In this document: one piece after another, positions 44,232 to 48,870 of the stretch
Layout of the letters: each line of letters starts with the position of its first letter
Position numbering within the stretch: position 1 is the first letter of the stretch
Origin: Marinobacter sp.
GTDB taxonomy: Bacteria > Pseudomonadota > Gammaproteobacteria > Pseudomonadales > Oleiphilaceae
DNA: 48,870 nucleotides
Direction: 5' to 3'
NCBI GenBank assembly: GCA_014762755.1
Contig: JABURI010000032.1
Span: forward strand, 1-48,870
The notes under the pieces: generated by a model
Seen by the model: only the letters and a program-made list of their open reading frames with translations
What the model was told of the DNA's origin: nothing
Databases searched by the model: none
Translations under genes and position numbers: made by a program

Positions 44232-46193
44232 ATGTCAGGTTACGGCTTGTTTGACGTTGGCAGGAAGCAATCTGTGGGAGCAGGAAAACGTACGAGGGCA
44301 AGCAGGATCGGCCGGTGGTTAGCCGCGGCCGCTGTTGTTCTGTTGCTGGTGGTAATCGGTGCCGGTGTCTATGCCCGGGACGCCTGGCAGCAGCTGATGG
44401 CGAATCAGGCGATCCAGAAGTTCGACTGGCAGGGAATGCACCTCTCGTTGGCCGGAATTCGTGCCGATGGCTTCTCTTTGGTCAGCTCCGATCCGGCGCG
44501 CCCGTTCTCGGTAAGCGGTTCGGGTTTTGTGCTGGGCTGGGACTGGCAGAGCCTGTCGCTGGCCAGTGTCCGGGTTGAGCAGCTGGAAGTTGATATACCG
44601 GAATGGCCGGAGCCTGCACCGGGTGGATCGGGGGCGAAACCATCGCTGTTGCCCGGGCAGTCGCCGACGTGGCTTCCGGACACCATTTCTGTGAATAGTT
44701 TACGGGTTGATCTGCCCGAAGAAACCAGAATCCGCGGAAACCTATACGTTGAGCTGGCGCCGGACCCGGAGCAGTGGCGTGCGGAGACGACCGAACTCTG
44801 GATCAACGGTTCGTTGCCGGACTCCGAGCCTGGAGGTTGGCACATGGACGGCATTGATGGGCGTATCGGACTGGCCGGAACCGCGGGTGTGGCGTCAGCC
44901 AGGCTGGAGGTCCTGGCCGGTTCAATCCTGAAGGTGAAGCGAGTGGCAAGTCCGGATGGGGGCGAGACTGTCCGTCTGGAACAGGTGGAGGTGCGGCCGG
45001 GTGTTGGCACGCTGGAAGCCGCCTATAGCCTGAGTGAGCGAAGCCTGAAGAAGATGCGATTGGCTGGCTCCCTGGAGCTTGAGGTCGGGACGTTACAACA
45101 GGCCAATCTCAAACCACAGCTCTGGAGCTTCGAGGGCCAGCTGAATGCGACTCTCAATCGGATCGATCTCCGCGGTGTGGCAAAGGGCAATGCTGGGCTG
45201 GGATTGGATTTGGATGTCCGCTGGCCCTTCAGTGGGACTCCACAGGTGGCCCTCAGCACGGAGCTGGAGGGCAGTCAGGCGAGCCGGGTACTGGCGGAAA
45301 CCCTGGTGCAGTGGCCAGCCGGAATCGAGATCAGCGATGGGCGCCTCTCTGCGCAGGCCAGTATTCGCCTGCCGGACACGGGGCCAGAGCTTGAGGGCAA
45401 GGTAATCGCCAGCGGGATGTCCGGAATTGTGGACCGGATGGCCTGGACCGGACTCATTGGCACTCTGGAGCTGTCCCTGGAAGATACCCTGGTGGCCCGA
45501 AGTACGGACCTTCAGTTAGAACAGCTCAATCCTGGTGTGCCGCTGGGGCCTGTGTCTGTCACTGGCAGCTACCGGACACCATTGCGGGCGTTGGCGGAAG
45601 GAACGGTATCACTGGTCCGGGCTCGCGCCGGTTTTCTGGGGGGGGAACTGCGGGCCAGGCCGGGGGAATGGAACCTGGCCAATCTGCCCGTGACCGTCCG
45701 TGTGTGGCTCAACGGTATACAGGTCGACCGCCTGATGACGGTATATCCCGCCGAGGGCTTGGCGGGCAGTGGCACGCTTGAGGGTGAGGTGCCGCTGGTA
45801 ATCACCCGGCACGGTGTGCAGGTTGCCGGAGGTAACATCCGGGCGGTGGCACCCGGAGGCACCCTGAAGCTCCCGGCGGACCGGTTGCAGGCGCTGGCCG
45901 GGAACAACGAGACCATGGATCTGGTGGTCCGGGCCCTTCAGAATTTTAACTATTCCGTGCTCAACAGCACGATAGACTATGATCAGGAAGGTACGCTGAA
46001 CCTTGGTCTCAGGCTTGAGGGCAGCAATCCGCAGGTGCGCGATGGACACCCGATTGTGGTGAACATCAATCTGCAGGAAGACATTCCGGCACTGTTGACC
46101 AGCCTGCAGCTAAGCGGCCGGGTGAATGAAGCAGTGACAGAGAAAGTCCGGAAACTGATGGAAAAGCGTGACGCCGGCAACGCGGACGATTGA
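44232..46193 (+). CDS. ydbH: YdbH-like AsmA-family intermembrane protein
   Basis: single N-terminal TM; large beta-rich body; followed by ynbE- and ydbL-like genes. Confidence 0.82.
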   Translation: MSGYGLFDVGRKQSVGAGKRTRASRIGRWLAAAAVVLLLVVIGAGVYARDAWQQLMANQAIQKFDWQGMHLSLAGIRADGFSLVSSDPARPFSVSGSGFVLGWDWQSLSLASVRVEQLEVDIPEWPEPAPGGSGAKPSLLPGQSPTWLPDTISVNSLRVDLPEETRIRGNLYVELAPDPEQWRAETTELWINGSLPDSEPGGWHMDGIDGRIGLAGTAGVASARLEVLAGSILKVKRVASPDGGETVRLEQVEVRPGVGTLEAAYSLSERSLKKMRLAGSLELEVGTLQQANLKPQLWSFEGQLNATLNRIDLRGVAKGNAGLGLDLDVRWPFSGTPQVALSTELEGSQASRVLAETLVQWPAGIEISDGRLSAQASIRLPDTGPELEGKVIASGMSGIVDRMAWTGLIGTLELSLEDTLVARSTDLQLEQLNPGVPLGPVSVTGSYRTPLRALAEGTVSLVRARAGFLGGELRARPGEWNLANLPVTVRVWLNGIQVDRLMTVYPAEGLAGSGTLEGEVPLVITRHGVQVAGGNIRAVAPGGTLKLPADRLQALAGNNETMDLVVRALQNFNYSVLNSTIDYDQEGTLNLGLRLEGSNPQVRDGHPIVVNINLQEDIPALLTSLQLSGRVNEAVTEKVRKLMEKRDAGNADD

Positions 46194-46228
46194 TGCGCAT
46201 GAGCCGGCGACAAAGAGGGGAGAGATCT

Positions 46229-46450
46229 ATGCAAATGCAGAGCCGGACATTCCCCGGCACCGCCCGGTTGCGACAGGGGGCTGTGGTGATCACCCTGGCC
46301 CTGCTGTCCGCAGCCTGCACGCCAACGGTGCAGATGGCGGCGCCAAAGGAACCCATAACCGTCAACCTGAACGTCAAGATCCAGCATGAGATCTACGTGA
46401 AAGTTGATAAGGAAGTGGACGAGTTGTTCGAAGACCAGGGCCTGTTCTGA
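46229..46450 (+). CDS. ynbE: YnbE family lipoprotein
   Basis: lipobox LSAACTPTVQMAAPKEPITVNLNVKIQHEIYVKVDKEVDELF. Confidence 0.9.
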   Translation: MQMQSRTFPGTARLRQGAVVITLALLSAACTPTVQMAAPKEPITVNLNVKIQHEIYVKVDKEVDELFEDQGLF

Positions 46451-46481
46451 TGGTCGCGGACGCTTCAATGGGGAGAGAATC

Positions 46482-46826
46482 ATGAGATTGTTCAGTAAAT
46501 TCGGTGTGCTCCTGCTGGCACTGTGTCTGAGTCTTCCGGCCCTGGCGATGAGCCTGGAGGAAGCCAAACAGCAGCTCGACACCGCGAAGCAATCAGGCCT
46601 GGTGGGTGAGACGCCGACAGGTTATCTGGAGGTGGTCAAGGCTGAAGGAAATGCACGGGAAATCGTCGAAGCTATCAATCAGGCCCGGCGCCAGGAATAC
46701 AGCCGCATTGCCTCGAAGCACAACATTCCGGTGGCCGAAGTGGAGGCTGTCGCCGGCAAGAAGGCGGTGGAAAAGACGCCCGCCGGCCAGTTTGTCCGGA
46801 TAGGTGACAAGTGGGTGCGGAAATAG
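46482..46826 (+). CDS. ydbL: YdbL family (DUF1318) periplasmic protein
   Basis: signal peptide; AKQSGLVGETPTGYLEVV ... INQARRQEYSRIASKHNIPVAEVEAVAGKKAVEKTPAGQFVR. Confidence 0.92.
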   Translation: MRLFSKFGVLLLALCLSLPALAMSLEEAKQQLDTAKQSGLVGETPTGYLEVVKAEGNAREIVEAINQARRQEYSRIASKHNIPVAEVEAVAGKKAVEKTPAGQFVRIGDKWVRK

Positions 46827-46841
46827 CGGTTCGTCGGCTGT

Positions 46842-47513
46842 CTATTTAACCCTTCGCAAAAGCTCCGGATCGTTGTGGCGGGGATTGTTGACCGCCTGGG
46901 AGACTTCGTATTCCTCAAGACGCTCCGGAGGCAGCCGGTTGGTTGCCGCCCGGATCTCGCCGCGTTCGGTGAGCTCCGGGTTGAGCCAGTCCCGCAGGCA
47001 GCCGGGGTCAAGCACCACCGGCTGGCGGTCGTGGATGTGTTTCAGGGCTTCGTGGGCCGGTTCGGTGATGATGGCGCAGGCGGTGGTTTCATCCCCTTCC
47101 ATGGGCGTCCATATGCCGGCAAAGAACATGGCCGGATCCTTATCCGGAGATTTCATGGTCAGGTAATGGGGCTCCTTGCCATGGTCCGTGACCATCCATT
47201 CGTACCAGCCGTTGGCGGGAATCAGGCAGCGGTGGTGGGCGAAGGCCTCCCGGAAATACTTTGATGTTGCTACGGTTTCCGCCCGGGCGTTGATGGGAGA
47301 GGGCGCCTGCTCGCCCGCCCAGACCGGACGGAAACCCCAGTGGGAGTGGGCCATGACCAGGGTGCCGTTCATGGTCATGCGTATCATCGGAATGCCCACG
47401 CCGGGCGTGATGTTGTAGCTGGGCTCGAACTGGCCATCCACTTCCAGACCCTCCGGAAAGTACTCAAGGATCAGGGTTTCGGGGGGCGTGTAGAAAGTGA
47501 AGCGTCCGCACAT
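46842..47513 (-). CDS. SOS response-associated peptidase (SRAP/YedK-HMCES family)
   Basis: MCGRFTFY; YNITPGVGIPMIR; INARAETVATSKYFREAFAHHRCLIPANGWYEW. Confidence 0.95.
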   Translation of the reverse strand: MCGRFTFYTPPETLILEYFPEGLEVDGQFEPSYNITPGVGIPMIRMTMNGTLVMAHSHWGFRPVWAGEQAPSPINARAETVATSKYFREAFAHHRCLIPANGWYEWMVTDHGKEPHYLTMKSPDKDPAMFFAGIWTPMEGDETTACAIITEPAHEALKHIHDRQPVVLDPGCLRDWLNPELTERGEIRAATNRLPPERLEEYEVSQAVNNPRHNDPELLRRVK

Positions 47514-47521
47514 GGGGCAAC

Positions 47522-48586
47522 CTATTCGCTCTTGCCGGCCTCAATATCGGCCAGGAATTCCCGGATGTCTTCAAAGGCTTCTTCGGCCTCCGGAAGCATC
47601 TCTCCAAAAATGTGCCACACGTGCACCATGCCTGGCCAGGTATGGAGCTCCACCACGGACCCTTCGGACTGGGCCTTGGCCGCGTAGCGCCTGGCGTTAT
47701 CCAGCAGCATTTCGGTATCACTGGCGTGAATCAGGGTCGGTGGCAGATTGGCAAGACTGCCTCGCAACGGCGAGGCGACCGGATTGGTGGGCGACACCCG
47801 GAACGCCGCCAGGGTACCCCACCAGATGATCGGCAGCGGAATCTTGGCCAGGCCGCCAAATACCGGGCCCAGTAAGGGGTCGGTGGGAATGTTGTTGCGG
47901 TTGCTGGGGGCGGTCAGGGTCAGGTCGGTTGAGGGCGCCAGGGCAACCGCCACATCCGCCTGCCTGAGCCCGTTGTCCCTCGCCCAGGCCAGCAGGCTGA
48001 GGGTATGGCTGCCGCCGGCGGAATCACCAGCCACCACGATAAAACTGGCCCGTTCCCGGCCATCCGGGCCGTGGTCCAGCAGCCAGCTGTAGGCCCTTTG
48101 ACAGTCCCGGACCCCATCCATGAAACGGTGTTCCGGCATCAGCCGGTAGTCCACGGCGAAAACTGCGGCATTGGCCAGGCTGGAAAACCGGTCGGTGATG
48201 GTCCGGTGGCTCCTGGGGCTGCCGGCGGCCCAGGCGCCGCCGTGGATGTAAAGCACCCGCCGGCGGGTATCGACACCCGGTGCAATCACCCATTCACCCC
48301 GGGGCTCTTCGTTGTGCCGGAACTCCGACACCAGCTTCATGCCTTCGCTGAGGGTGTCCATGTGCTGGCGCAGGGCGATCAGCCTGGCCTTGCCCTTGAG
48401 GTCCTTGGCGGCTTCCCTCAGTTCCCGGAGTTGGCCCAGAACCTGTTGATGTCCCTCGCTGGGGGTGCTTCCCCGCACCGGATAATCCCGGTCGTCCAGA
48501 TGGGACAGATCCTCGATCCTGAACAGGAACAGGGTGGCGGCCACGATGAGCAGCACGATGGCCAGAACAATCCAGATGATATCCAC
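47522..48586 (-). CDS. alpha/beta hydrolase, HSL/acetyl-esterase-like, membrane-anchored
   Basis: LYIHGGAWAAGSPRSHR (HGG), VVAGDSAGGSHTLSLLAW (GDSAGG), N-terminal TM helix. Confidence 0.9.
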   Translation of the reverse strand: MDIIWIVLAIVLLIVAATLFLFRIEDLSHLDDRDYPVRGSTPSEGHQQVLGQLRELREAAKDLKGKARLIALRQHMDTLSEGMKLVSEFRHNEEPRGEWVIAPGVDTRRRVLYIHGGAWAAGSPRSHRTITDRFSSLANAAVFAVDYRLMPEHRFMDGVRDCQRAYSWLLDHGPDGRERASFIVVAGDSAGGSHTLSLLAWARDNGLRQADVAVALAPSTDLTLTAPSNRNNIPTDPLLGPVFGGLAKIPLPIIWWGTLAAFRVSPTNPVASPLRGSLANLPPTLIHASDTEMLLDNARRYAAKAQSEGSVVELHTWPGMVHVWHIFGEMLPEAEEAFEDIREFLADIEAGKSE

Positions 48587-48688
48587 TGCGTATCCTTGAT
48601 GGCTCCCCGGAGCGGGTGGGTCTATGCTGAAATCATAACCCCGTTAACGAGCGGGTGCTGCCCTGAATGTCACAGAAGGAGTAGGCCT

Positions 48689-48870
48689 TTGCAAATAGCC
48701 TATCGGGCCCGGGACATTACCGAAGCACACATTGTAGCCGGGTTTCTGGAAGTCCACGGTATCGAGTCCTACGTTGGCGGCCATTACCTGCAGGGTGCGC
48801 TGGGGGAGATCGGTGCGGCGGGTTTCAGCAATGTCCACGTGGAGGATGAAGACCTCTACCGGGCCCGCGA
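48689..48870 (+). CDS. DUF2007-like protein, truncated by window end
   Basis: TTG start after GAAGGAG; LQIAYRARDITEAHIVAGFLEVHGIESYVGGHYLQGALGEIGAAGFSNVHVEDEDLYRAR. Confidence 0.75.
   Translation, partial: MQIAYRARDITEAHIVAGFLEVHGIESYVGGHYLQGALGEIGAAGFSNVHVEDEDLYRAR

Noticed and set aside
44223-44301. Upstream-extended starts for the NlpC/P60 and YdbH genes
   Set aside because: The extensions overlap divergently and lack signal or RBS logic; lipobox-proximal ATG at 44178 and ATG at 44232 fit better.

Overview
The window looks chromosomal and gammaproteobacterial, with a Marinobacter-like flavour (judged from protein resemblance only). It is about 49 kb of densely packed genes and holds about 48 CDS that I can support. 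I saw no rRNA, tRNA, CRISPR array, prophage or IS element. Main blocks: (1) RNA-modification genes (RluF-like, RlmE, TrmH/SpoU-like); (2) a gamma-glutamyl-type gene group; (3) a three-gene putative exopolysaccharide synthesis/export operon (epimerase, membrane GT2, TPR plus outer-membrane barrel); (4) a TetR-controlled MFS-PlsC fusion preceded by four copies of a 13-bp operator-like palindrome; (5) a membrane-stress-like locus at 14.1-25.4 kb (DUF2167, Zn-peptidase, 1737-aa AAA ATPase, YqiK flotillin, YqiJ, divergent TelA), which is the best candidate for an under-described system; (6) an eroded stretch with an internally deleted methyltransferase and a fossil junction of truncated osmC-like and araC/glxA-like genes; (7) MmsA plus a TRAP transporter with strong intercistronic hairpins; (8) argP/argO; (9) a ydbH-ynbE-ydbL operon. 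Two cross-cutting signals stand out. Four of 11 convergent gene pairs interlock their stop codons through the identical tetranucleotide CTAG. A 42-bp promoter-like element occurs twice, 11.5 kb apart, and most of its differences are transitions. All calls come from reading the sequence; no database search was run.
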